6,099 nt of DNA. Origin: Parachlamydiaceae bacterium (GTDB lineage Bacteria > Chlamydiota > Chlamydiia > Chlamydiales > Parachlamydiaceae). Shown piece by piece: positions 1-5,720 of this stretch. The position numbers and the translations under genes are program-made. Each line of letters begins with the position of its first letter. Within the stretch, counting starts at the first letter, position 1. Location: positions 1 through 6,099 of the forward strand of contig JACCVN010000408.1 in assembly GCA_013698165.1 (NCBI GenBank). The letters are read 5' to 3'. A model generated the notes under the pieces. The model did no database searches and was not told the origin of the DNA. It saw nothing but the letters and a program-made list of their open reading frames with translations.

Positions 1-39
1 AATCTCATCAAAGTTCTAAAGATATTGGAAAAACTTTAA
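1..39 (+). CDS. C-terminal end of an upstream gene (partial, unidentified)
   Basis: Frame 1 is open from the window edge and reads NLIKVLKILEKL followed by TAA at 37-39. The TAA touches the ATG of glf at 40 (TAAATG), an arrangement typical of translationally coupled genes in an operon. The tail is lysine and leucine rich and helix-like, but twelve residues are too few to name a family. A glycan-biosynthesis protein would fit the neighbour, which is inference only. Frame 2 is closed at 17-19. Frame 3 also stays open, to a TGA at 57-59 inside glf, so the frame choice rests on the neat stop/start junction. Confidence 0.4.
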   Translation, partial: NLIKVLKILEKL

Positions 40-1182
40 ATGTCTCAGACAAAATATGATTTTTTGATTGTGGGGGCAGGTGTTTATGGCTCGGTGTTTG
101 CTCGCGAAATGACGGACAGAGGTAAGCGCTGTCTCGTTATTGATCAACTTCGTCACGTGGCCGGTCATTGCTATACCGAAGAGCGCGAAGGTATTCACTT
201 GCATGTTTATGGGCCGCATATTTTTCATACCGATCGTGAAGATATCTGGAAATATGTCCAAAAGTTTGCACGTTTTACACCTTATTGCCATCGAATTAAA
301 AGTTTCTATCGAGATAAGATTTATTCATTTCCGATCAATCTAAGCACTCTGAATCAACTTTGGGGCGTTAATACACCTGATCAAGCTCGGATGCTGCTTG
401 AAACCAAAAAAATCCCCTTTGCTAATCCAGCAAATATGGAAGAATGGGCGCTTTCACAAGTTGGAGAGGAAATTTATAAAACATTTTTCCATGGTTACAC
501 CACGAAACAATGGGGTAAAGATCCCAAAGAGCTTTCACCATCAATTTTAAAACGATTGCCCATCAGACTCTCTTTTGATGACACATATTATAACGATAGA
601 TTCCAAGGCATTCCTGAAGAGGGCTACACCCATTTGTTTAAGCGTTTGCTTGACGGCATTGAGGTAAGGCTGAACGAAAATTATTTTGATAAAAAAATAG
701 AGTGGGATCGACTGGCCAAAACAATTGTATTTACGGGTCGCATCGATGAATTTTTCGATTATAAATATGGTGAACTGGGCTATCGGTCACTTCGGTTTGA
801 AAATCAAATTGTCGATATTCCCGATTATCAAGGAACTTCTGTCATGAACTATCCCGACGCACGCGTGCCTTTCACAAGGATCACAGAATATAAACATTTT
901 CAATGGCATAAATTTCTAACTACTCCGTTGCCTTACACTTTGATTTCTAAAGAATTCCCCGATACGTGGAATCGCGATAAAACGCCCTACTATCCTGTTA
1001 ATACTGCAGAGAACGATCAGATCTTTGAAAAATATCGAAAAGAGGCAGAGCAGTTAAAAAATCTCATTTTTGGTGGACGGTTGGCTGAATTCAAATATTA
1101 TGATATGCACCAAGTGATTGGATCAGCGCTTGCAAAAGTTGAGCAGTTGAGCCAAACAGTATTTCCCGAATTGAAAAAATAG
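40..1182 (+). CDS. glf: UDP-galactopyranose mutase
   Basis: This 380-residue cytoplasmic flavoenzyme interconverts UDP-galactopyranose and UDP-galactofuranose, supplying the donor for galactofuranose in surface glycans. The length matches bacterial Glf proteins (roughly 367-400 residues). Visible hallmarks are the FAD-binding GAGVYG (residues 12-17) after a hydrophobic strand, YGPHIFHT (57-64), GYTTKQWG (152-159) with the substrate-stacking Trp158, KRLPIR (171-176) with Arg172, FQGIPEEGYT (188-197), YRSLRFE (248-254), VPFTRITEYKHF (276-287) with Arg280, PYYPVN (316-321), and GGRLAEFKYYDMHQVI (345-360). Arg172 and Arg280 correspond to the paired phosphate-binding arginines of the family. One oddity is AGHCY at 41-45, where most Glf proteins known to me read GGNxY. 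The ATG at 40 is the first in frame and leaves five residues before the first beta strand. GGAA at 27-30 is a weak ribosome site inside the preceding reading frame. Membership is near certain; substrate specificity is inferred from the family. Confidence 0.97.
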   Translation: MSQTKYDFLIVGAGVYGSVFAREMTDRGKRCLVIDQLRHVAGHCYTEEREGIHLHVYGPHIFHTDREDIWKYVQKFARFTPYCHRIKSFYRDKIYSFPINLSTLNQLWGVNTPDQARMLLETKKIPFANPANMEEWALSQVGEEIYKTFFHGYTTKQWGKDPKELSPSILKRLPIRLSFDDTYYNDRFQGIPEEGYTHLFKRLLDGIEVRLNENYFDKKIEWDRLAKTIVFTGRIDEFFDYKYGELGYRSLRFENQIVDIPDYQGTSVMNYPDARVPFTRITEYKHFQWHKFLTTPLPYTLISKEFPDTWNRDKTPYYPVNTAENDQIFEKYRKEAEQLKNLIFGGRLAEFKYYDMHQVIGSALAKVEQLSQTVFPELKK

Positions 1183-1298
1183 TTATGCATCGTTATCTTG
1201 TAACTGCAAGCATACTCGACATGGCTGAATCTGGCTTCAAAAGGAATGACACATAGTATTACCCCTTTATGCATTAACCATAACGGCATAACCTTAAT
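1183..1298 (+). other. glf to methyltransferase intergenic gap
   Basis: This 116-base spacer carries a half copy of the hairpin repeat (1212-1233) and a small inverted repeat, TTATGC at 1267-1272 with GCATAA at 1286-1291 (loop 13). The second arm ends seven bases before the ATG at 1299. No stem followed by a T run and no convincing promoter pair is visible, so read-through from glf is possible. There is no recognisable Shine-Dalgarno motif before 1299, and the small inverted repeat occupies the region where one would be expected. Confidence 0.4.
1212..1233 (+). repeat. Half copy of the palindromic loop-conserved repeat
   Basis: The 22 bases match the consensus left arm plus loop start of the repeat found at 5718-5766, with one difference (ATGGC for ATAGC). 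Its ATACTCGACAT is the exact reverse complement of the right arm ATGTCGAGTAT at 5754-5764, so it preserves the arm sequence that the left arm at 5718 has lost. No matching right arm follows, so the copy is truncated. Confidence 0.6.
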
Positions 1299-2048
1299 AT
1301 GATTGCAAAAAGTGCTTTTTTAAATACTTGTAAAGAGTTTGCCTACAAAATTCGTAACTGCCGCAATTCAGCCATCCATTTGGGAGATAATCTTGTCTTG
1401 GGAGAAACAGTTATGGGATCCCCCATTATTATCGATAGCCGCCATTACAATAGCCTAAAACTGCTCTATCTTCCCCCTCCAAAAGAAATTGCAGTGATGA
1501 GCTATCTTTTCCATTACATTAAGCCTACAATGAGATGCCTCGATATAGGTGCAGGCACCGGATATTATTCGATGGTTTTAGCAAAGCTAGTAGGCCCAAA
1601 AGGACAAGTTTTTAGTTTTGAAGATGATGAAGGCTGCTATCGGCTCCTGAAAAGAAATGTCAAACTAAATGCCTTTACTTCCATTTGTGGAGTCAAGAGG
1701 CCTACAGGTATCGATCAATATCTTGACAGCCATAAGAACAGTATTAACTTTGTCCATATTAGCTCTGAGTCCAATCTTGCAAACATCTATAGAGATATGC
1801 AAATCACTGTTAGGTTGAACCCATCCATTCAAATACTTTGCCATATTAACCCTGAGCTACTTTTGAAAATGCCCTCATTATATGAACCGTTCTTTCAAGC
1901 TGTAATTAGTGATGGGTTTGAAGGTTATCTTTTTCCTTCTCTAAATTCACTCGACTCCAAAGAACAGCTGACAGAAGACCCTTCAGTTAAATTTCTATTA
2001 CTATGCAAAGGCTCTCTCTGGACTGAAATTCAGGACGCCGATGGATAA
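1299..2048 (+). CDS. FkbM-family SAM methyltransferase-like protein, diverged copy 1
   Basis: The 249-residue protein resembles FkbM-type methyltransferases, which O-methylate sugars and other small substrates. A lead-in with GDNLVL (29-34) and IIIDSRH (43-49) is followed by YIKPTMRCLDIGAGTGYYS (73-91), an intact SAM-binding motif I (D82 to G88), then LVGPKGQVFSFE (97-108). The family's second conserved stretch, usually close to KIDVEGAE, reads HISSES (153-158), so the usual Asp is missing. Compared with the next gene, the span between motif II and the DQYL stretch (139-142) is about 36 residues shorter. ATG 1299 lacks a Shine-Dalgarno motif. An internal ATG at 1413 has GGGAG eight bases upstream, but starting there would remove the GDNxVL segment shared with the paralog, so 1299 is preferred. 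The gene overlaps the next by 8 bases. The fold call is fairly safe. Activity and substrate are unknown, with a galactofuranose-containing glycan a guess from the neighbouring glf. Confidence 0.75.
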   Translation: MIAKSAFLNTCKEFAYKIRNCRNSAIHLGDNLVLGETVMGSPIIIDSRHYNSLKLLYLPPPKEIAVMSYLFHYIKPTMRCLDIGAGTGYYSMVLAKLVGPKGQVFSFEDDEGCYRLLKRNVKLNAFTSICGVKRPTGIDQYLDSHKNSINFVHISSESNLANIYRDMQITVRLNPSIQILCHINPELLLKMPSLYEPFFQAVISDGFEGYLFPSLNSLDSKEQLTEDPSVKFLLLCKGSLWTEIQDADG

Positions 2049-2865
2049 ATTAAAATACCGTAAAAATTGCTCCCTTTTTTATGGATTCTTAAAAATAGGT
2101 CGTGGAGGGATCTACATCGGTGATAATACCGTCTTATGCGGCAATGTTTCCGGCCAACAAATTCTCAGCGATATACGCCATTCTCGTTCTCTTCAAATTT
2201 CTTTTAAGCCTCGACCTGTGGACATGGGGGTCATGGCATTTCTATATCATTATATTAAAGGAGGAATGGTCGGGGCAGAAATTGATGCTGGCTGCGGTTT
2301 CTACTCGATATTTCTGACTTCCCTAGTGGGGCCAAACGGTAAAATTTACAGCTTTGAACCTATTCCGGAATGCTATGATCTGATTGTTCGAAATACTCAG
2401 ATGAATGACGTCCATAACGTGGTTCCTATTAAAAAAATGGTTTTAGACGGTTTGAAAAATGTAAAGCAAAAATATTTTGATGTTAATTACGAATTTTCCT
2501 TTTCACCTCCTGAAGGTTATTTAAAAAAGGAGAGTATTGCTGAAGCGACAACTCTGGATGAATATCTTAAAGTCGCTGAAGAAACTCTACTGGATTTTTT
2601 GATCATCAATAATGAGGCAGAGCTTCCACTTATTTGGAAGGGCATGTCAGATACTCTTGACGGTAGTTTAGATATAAAAATCGTGTGTAAATTTAACCAG
2701 CATAGCCTTAAATTACATGGCCATGATCCCGAAGCTTTTTTAAATCAGGTAACAGAACGAAAATTCAAAATCTATTTAGTTCCAACGCTTGAACAAGTCT
2801 CTAAAGAGAAACTTCTATGCACCTCTGTTGAAAGAACCGTGGTGCTATCCAGGAATGAGCTGTAG
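2041..2865 (+). CDS. FkbM-family SAM methyltransferase-like protein, diverged copy 2
   Basis: The 274-residue product is a paralog of the preceding gene. Shared landmarks are IGDNTVL (26-32), ILSDIRHSRSL (41-51), YHYIKGGM (69-76), LTSLVGPNGKIYSFEP (92-107) and a late DEYL (173-176). The SAM-binding motif I reads EIDAGCGFYS (80-89), whereas copy 1 has DIGAGTGYYS. The first Asp is Glu and the first Gly is Asp, both unusual at this site. The second family motif (commonly IDVEGAE) reads INNEAE (189-194), again lacking the Asp while keeping Glu192. The ATG at 2041 lies in ATGGATAA, overlapping the previous stop, with AGGA at 2032-2035 five bases upstream, which suggests translational coupling. The mutations raise the possibility of a non-catalytic or altered partner of copy 1, which is inference. 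TAG at 2863-2865 lies inside the first hairpin unit of the following intergenic region. Confidence 0.75.
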   Translation: MDKLKYRKNCSLFYGFLKIGRGGIYIGDNTVLCGNVSGQQILSDIRHSRSLQISFKPRPVDMGVMAFLYHYIKGGMVGAEIDAGCGFYSIFLTSLVGPNGKIYSFEPIPECYDLIVRNTQMNDVHNVVPIKKMVLDGLKNVKQKYFDVNYEFSFSPPEGYLKKESIAEATTLDEYLKVAEETLLDFLIINNEAELPLIWKGMSDTLDGSLDIKIVCKFNQHSLKLHGHDPEAFLNQVTERKFKIYLVPTLEQVSKEKLLCTSVERTVVLSRNEL

Positions 2866-2926
2866 CCTGCAGTGTTCTTGCGGCAAGAATCAAAATGTAG
2901 CCTACTACATCTCGCAGTAGGAATCA
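2861..2926 (+). repeat. Two tandem related hairpin units
   Basis: Both units start with TGTAGCCT (2861-2868 and 2896-2903, 35 bases apart) and end with GAATCA (2887-2892 and 2921-2926). Their middles differ in sequence but both fold. Unit 1 can pair GCC-T-GCA (2865-2871) with TGC-GGC (2879-2884), or TTCTTG (2875-2880) with CAAGAA (2884-2889). Unit 2 can pair CCTACT (2901-2906) with AGTAGG (2916-2921), or ATGTAG (2895-2900) with CTACAT (2905-2910). No T run follows either stem, so a standard intrinsic terminator is not supported. The element overlaps the stop codon of the upstream gene. Confidence 0.5.
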
Positions 2927-2962
2927 GACCATATTTTATATGCCTCAAAAACCGCTAAAGGG

Positions 2963-2968
2963 TATAAT
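2963..2968 (+). promoter_or_regulatory. Candidate promoter -10 box for the YhiN-like gene
   Basis: TATAAT is a perfect sigma-70-type -10 hexamer about 35 bases before the ATG at 3003, giving a predicted leader of roughly 28 bases. No good -35 box is present: the hexamers 16-18 bases upstream (around 2939-2946) match poorly, and there is no TG extension. This would start an independent transcript after the glycan block. Confidence 0.4.
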
Positions 2969-3002
2969 TTAACATCTAAGCACCATAAAATTTAGAGAAT
3001 TG

Positions 3003-4241
3003 ATGACACATAATAGGAATGCCCCTTTAACCATTGTTGTAATTGGTGGCGGAGCAGCCGGCTTTTTTTCTGCCATTGCAGCTGCAAGAGCAAATGGAGA
3101 CCACAAAGTGATCTTGCTGGAAAAATCAAGGCAGCCTTTAACAAAAGTGCGTATCTCCGGAGGCGGGCGCTGCAATGTCACCCATTCTTGTTTTGATCCC
3201 GCCGTACTTGTTAAAAATTATCCGCGTGGCGGCAAGGCATTGCTAGGTCCTTTTCATCGCTTTCAGCCTACAGATACTATCGAATGGTTTAAATCAGAAG
3301 GTGTCGTCCTTAAAACAGAAGAGGATGGCCGCATGTTTCCAGTCACTGACGATTCCTCGACAATCGTCAACTGCCTGATCTCAACAGCCAAAAAAAGTGG
3401 TGTAGATCTCCGTTTAAGCTGTGGAGTCGAGGGCATCACTAAAAACGAAGCAGGCTTCATTTTAAATTTAGATGATGGGGAAAAACTACATTGCGATCGC
3501 TTAATTCTGGCTGCAGGCAGCAGCCCGAGAGCCTGGGAATGGTTAAAAATATTGGGGCACACGATTGTTCCCCCGGTACCTTCCCTCTTTACCTTTAATA
3601 CCCCAACATCTCCTTTGCTATCTTTAGCGGGTATTTCTGTGCCTCAGGTGCGAGCTAAAATACAGGGAACTGCGCTTGAACAACTCGGACCTTTGCTCAT
3701 TACGCATTGGGGCTTTAGCGGACCTGCAATCCTAAAACTCTCCGCTTGGGGCGCTCGTATACTGCAAGAGAAGCAATACCGCGCCACTTTGCTCATCGAT
3801 TGGATGCCAGAAAAAAAACATGAATCTCTCAAGGCTGATCTTCAACAAATTAAATCGTCTTCACCGGCACGTTTGGTGGCTAATGAGAGCCCTGGAGAGC
3901 TCCCACGCAACCTTTGGAAAGCGCTTGTCGAAAAGGCTGGCATACCTACTGAAACTCGTTGGTCGGGACTGGCTAGCCAATCTCTTCAACGGTTGATTGA
4001 AGAGCTTAAAATTGGACATTTTGAAATCCAGGGCAAAAGTCAATACAAAGAGGAATTTGTCACCTGCGGAGGCATCGAGCTTTCCGAAGTCAATTTTAAG
4101 AAGATGGAAAGCAAAATTTGTCCCCATCTATATTTTGCAGGAGAAATTCTGGATATCGATGGCGTCACTGGCGGCTTCAACTTCCAAAATGCATGGACTA
4201 CGGCTTGGATTGCGGGTCAGTCTTTGCTAGAAACAGGATAA
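3003..4241 (+). CDS. NAD(P)/FAD-dependent oxidoreductase, HI0933/YhiN family
   Basis: This 412-residue cytoplasmic flavoprotein belongs to the widespread HI0933/YhiN group (related to BaiN), whose cellular substrate is mostly unknown. The N-terminal Rossmann motif is VVIGGGAAGFFSAIAA (12-27), with the strand-end acidic residue in ILLEK (37-41). Family signatures follow: KVRISGGGRCNVTH (48-61), NYPRGG (72-77), GVVLKTEEDGRMFPV (100-114), LILAAGSS (167-174) and THWGFSGPAILKLSAW (234-249). The C-terminal FAD segment is TCGGIELSEVN (354-364) and YFAGEILDIDGVTGGFNFQNAW (377-398). Length is normal and no motif is broken. ATG 3003 is chosen over the adjacent in-frame TTG at 3000. AGAG at 2994-2997 is a modest ribosome site five bases before 3003. 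The gene is separated from the glycan block by a 137-base gap with its own -10 box, so a functional link to that block is unlikely. Downstream it converges on the next gene with a 4-base gap. Confidence 0.93.
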   Translation: MTHNRNAPLTIVVIGGGAAGFFSAIAAARANGDHKVILLEKSRQPLTKVRISGGGRCNVTHSCFDPAVLVKNYPRGGKALLGPFHRFQPTDTIEWFKSEGVVLKTEEDGRMFPVTDDSSTIVNCLISTAKKSGVDLRLSCGVEGITKNEAGFILNLDDGEKLHCDRLILAAGSSPRAWEWLKILGHTIVPPVPSLFTFNTPTSPLLSLAGISVPQVRAKIQGTALEQLGPLLITHWGFSGPAILKLSAWGARILQEKQYRATLLIDWMPEKKHESLKADLQQIKSSSPARLVANESPGELPRNLWKALVEKAGIPTETRWSGLASQSLQRLIEELKIGHFEIQGKSQYKEEFVTCGGIELSEVNFKKMESKICPHLYFAGEILDIDGVTGGFNFQNAWTTAWIAGQSLLETG

Positions 4242-4245
4242 ATCA

Positions 4246-4734
4246 TTAAGCTTTCGTCTGACTTAGGGATGAATCCCAATCAACCTTAAAATTTTTCCAA
4301 TTTTCGTGAAGGCGTTGTTCTCTGAGAAGATCATAATTGCGAGGTTTTCCAAATGCGGCCATGTACGTTAAATTGTGGCTTTCGGCAATCTTTCTAGCCA
4401 TTTTTTCTGCCCATTCCAGCGTTCTAAATGTGTTTTTGGTAGCTTTACAGACTTCCCTACTATAAATGATTACCGGCATCCATTTCTTTCCCATAGGACA
4501 AATTGAGACCACCGGTTCTTCCAAAGTTAAAGAAGCTTCCACAAATTTAGAAAATTTTAAACTTGGTTGCTTTTGTATCTCCAGGGCAGCATCAGGTTGT
4601 GATAAACATGCCTCACTCACAAATTTAATGTCATAATTTGGAGATTTTTGCCCTAAACGCGGATCAATTCTTACAGCAAACCATCGATTTCCAAGTAAAA
4701 GAGTACTATATATCGTGGGCATGATAGTCGTCAT
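4246..4734 (-). CDS. Conserved-looking protein of unknown function
   Basis: I do not recognise this 162-residue protein. It has no signal peptide or membrane segment and appears soluble. Visible stretches include LLLGNRWFAVRIDPRLG (12-28), PVVSICPMGKKWMPVIIYSREVCKATKN (74-101), a probable amphipathic helix TLEWAEKMARKIAES (105-119), and a basic, aromatic tail (RNYDLLREQRLHENWKNFK, 132-150). ATG 4734 is chosen because GGAG (complement of 4741-4744) sits six bases upstream. Extending to the TTG at 4746 would add four residues and bury that ribosome site. A good Shine-Dalgarno and a sustained open frame support a real gene. It is preceded by a copy of the hairpin repeat that may carry its promoter, and it converges with the flavoprotein gene. 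Confidence 0.7.
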   Translation of the reverse strand: MTTIMPTIYSTLLLGNRWFAVRIDPRLGQKSPNYDIKFVSEACLSQPDAALEIQKQPSLKFSKFVEASLTLEEPVVSICPMGKKWMPVIIYSREVCKATKNTFRTLEWAEKMARKIAESHNLTYMAAFGKPRNYDLLREQRLHENWKNFKVDWDSSLSQTKA

Positions 4735-4785
4735 TTTGATCTCCAACTTTTTTCTTGAACTGCCATCGTTTTAGCATCCAGCGTA

Positions 4786-4813
4786 AAGATAATCTATACT
4801 GGACATAGCTCAA
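4786..4813 (-). promoter_or_regulatory. Weak candidate promoter inside and next to a repeat copy
   Basis: On the minus strand TTGAGC (4808-4813) and TATCTT (4786-4791) are separated by 16 bases, each matching the sigma-70 consensus at four of six positions. The -35-like box lies in the repeat loop. The TTGA arises from a base specific to this copy (CTCAATC where the other copies read CTGAATC). It would give a leader of roughly 45 bases before ATG 4734. Confidence 0.22.
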
Positions 4814-4834
4814 TCTGAGAATTTGGGCAGTATA
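4795..4834 (+). repeat. Palindromic loop-conserved repeat, single copy
   Basis: TATACTG (4795-4801) pairs perfectly with CAGTATA (4828-4834) around a 26-base loop containing CATAGCTCAATCTGAGAA, nearly identical to the loops at 5682-5699 and 5728-5745. Relative to the copy at 5718-5766 the right arm lacks seven bases (TATGTCG), yet the shortened arm still pairs because the left arm has G at 4801 where others have C. It lies between two minus-strand genes. Confidence 0.7.
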
Positions 4835-4885
4835 TACACATTGCCTCATTTCATTTAATGCACAAAACATTCTTACATTTCTAAA

Positions 4886-5512
4886 TTAAAAGAAAATTTT
4901 TTGAAGGCCTACGCCGCCAAAATAGAAAATCGCACCAAAAGCAATAAAACAGATTAGTGCAAGGACATATGCAACAATCACAGCAACGCCATCGTCCTCG
5001 AGCAGGCCAAGGCCAAGAAGGCAGATCGGAATAGCTGTCAGCATATTTGTTAGGGGGATTGGTAAAGGAAGAGATAATAAAATTGATAAGGCAAAAATCA
5101 ATATCCCATGCATGCGATGAAGGATTGGATGGGTCACAAGCATAATCAACCGAGGATTTAATACTTTCTGTAAGATTTTTGATATCGTTAAAGTCTTGGT
5201 CACTACCACTTTAAGGGTCTGGTAAGAAACTTCCTTTTTCAGAATCCAATTAGGCCACCAAAGATGTTTGGCAAAGGCGACGCGCAAACCTAAAAATGCT
5301 AGCAAAAATCCAAAAGGGGTCGACAGTCCTGGGATGGATATGGGAAAACAAAAGGGCAGGCTAAAGATGGTCAAAAGAACCCCATAGCCTCGACCTGAAA
5401 GATGTTTACAGATCTCCCTCAAGCTCATAGCATTGCCATTAGCTACCTGCAAAAGGTTTTCAAGGATATCGGTCAAAGAGACTTTTGGTTGATTTTGATT
5501 TGATATCTTCAT
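4886..5512 (-). CDS. ExoD-family integral membrane protein
   Basis: The 208-residue protein fits the ExoD family. The founding member, in Sinorhizobium, was tied to exopolysaccharide production and symbiosis; biochemical function is undefined. Family features in order are a short soluble N-terminal helix with LTDILENLL (13-21) and LREICKHLSGRGYGVLL (31-47), a proline-rich membrane segment LPFCFPISIPGLSTPFGFLLAFLGLR (52-77), WWPNWILKK (85-93), LNPRL (118-122), and hydrophobic segments near 135-150, 157-171 and 176-198. SLPLPIPLTNMLTAIPICLLGLGLLEDDGV (147-176) corresponds to the conserved C-terminal half with its acidic pair (Asp173, Asp174). Length is typical. ATG 5512 is the first in frame; upstream AAGTGA is only a weak ribosome site. 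The gene stands 151 bases upstream of the unknown gene on the same strand, with a repeat hairpin between, so co-transcription is possible. Its role next to a glycan locus is suggestive but unproven. Confidence 0.88.
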   Translation of the reverse strand: MKISNQNQPKVSLTDILENLLQVANGNAMSLREICKHLSGRGYGVLLTIFSLPFCFPISIPGLSTPFGFLLAFLGLRVAFAKHLWWPNWILKKEVSYQTLKVVVTKTLTISKILQKVLNPRLIMLVTHPILHRMHGILIFALSILLSLPLPIPLTNMLTAIPICLLGLGLLEDDGVAVIVAYVLALICFIAFGAIFYFGGVGLQKIFF

Positions 5513-5553
5513 TTTTCACTTAATGGATACAATAAACAAAAAAGGCGTGCAAA

Positions 5554-5581
5554 TCTATAGCGGCAGACTTAAAATTTGCAA
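5554..5581 (-). promoter_or_regulatory. Candidate promoter of the ExoD gene
   Basis: On the minus strand TTGCAA (5576-5581) and TATAGA (5554-5559) have a 16-base spacer and each match the sigma-70 consensus at four of six positions. The predicted start near 5547 would leave a leader of about 35 bases before ATG 5512. The boxes overlap an inverted repeat, TGCAAAT (5548-5554) and ATTTGCA (5574-5580), which could be a regulator site or coincidence. Confidence 0.33.
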
Positions 5582-5615
5582 ACACAAATCATTTGAGATC
5601 TGCTTTTTAAATTTG

Positions 5616-5633
5616 ATATACATCAATGTATAT
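5616..5633. promoter_or_regulatory. Perfect 18-bp AT-rich palindrome, operator-like
   Basis: ATATACAT (5616-5623) and ATGTATAT (5626-5633) are perfect inverted copies with a two-base centre, CA. A centre this short suits a dimeric DNA-binding protein better than an RNA hairpin. It lies about 35 bases upstream of the candidate ExoD promoter. No regulator gene is in the window. Confidence 0.35.
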
Positions 5634-5672
5634 AGAGAACTGCTCATACTGCATGACAATACCACTGAAACA

Positions 5673-5720
5673 TTTACTTAACATAGCTGAATCTGAGAAA
5701 TTTCGTCTATGTTGAGTATA
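5673..5720 (+). repeat. Palindromic loop-conserved repeat, tandem copy A
   Basis: The arms 5673-5686 and 5707-5720 pair at 12 of 14 positions, plus one G-T wobble and one mismatch (5674/5719). The innermost 7 bp (AACATAG with CTATGTT) are perfect. The 20-base loop starts CTGAATCTGAGAA, shared with the other copies. The copy runs into copy B, sharing three bases. Confidence 0.72.

Noticed and set aside
1413..1415. Alternative ATG start of FkbM-like copy 1 with a good Shine-Dalgarno (GGGAG at 1400-1404)
   Set aside because: Starting here would delete the GDNxVL segment that copy 2 also has, so the upstream start at 1299 is better supported by homology. An internal start remains possible.
2875..2921. 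Rho-independent terminator after the second FkbM-like gene
   Set aside because: Stems are present but no T run follows any of them, so only structured repeats are claimed.
3263..3562. Minus-strand open frame of 99 codons within the flavoprotein gene
   Set aside because: It lies opposite a well-supported gene with strong family motifs and encodes nothing recognisable, so it is a shadow frame.
4735..4746. TTG start at 4746 giving a 166-residue form of the unknown protein
   Set aside because: The GGAG ribosome site lies inside this extension and is ideally placed for the ATG at 4734.
5523..5681. Plus-strand open frame of 52 codons starting at ATG 5523
   Set aside because: It has no ribosome site, runs through the candidate ExoD promoter and the 18-bp palindrome, ends in the repeat arm, and the encoded peptide has no recognisable features.
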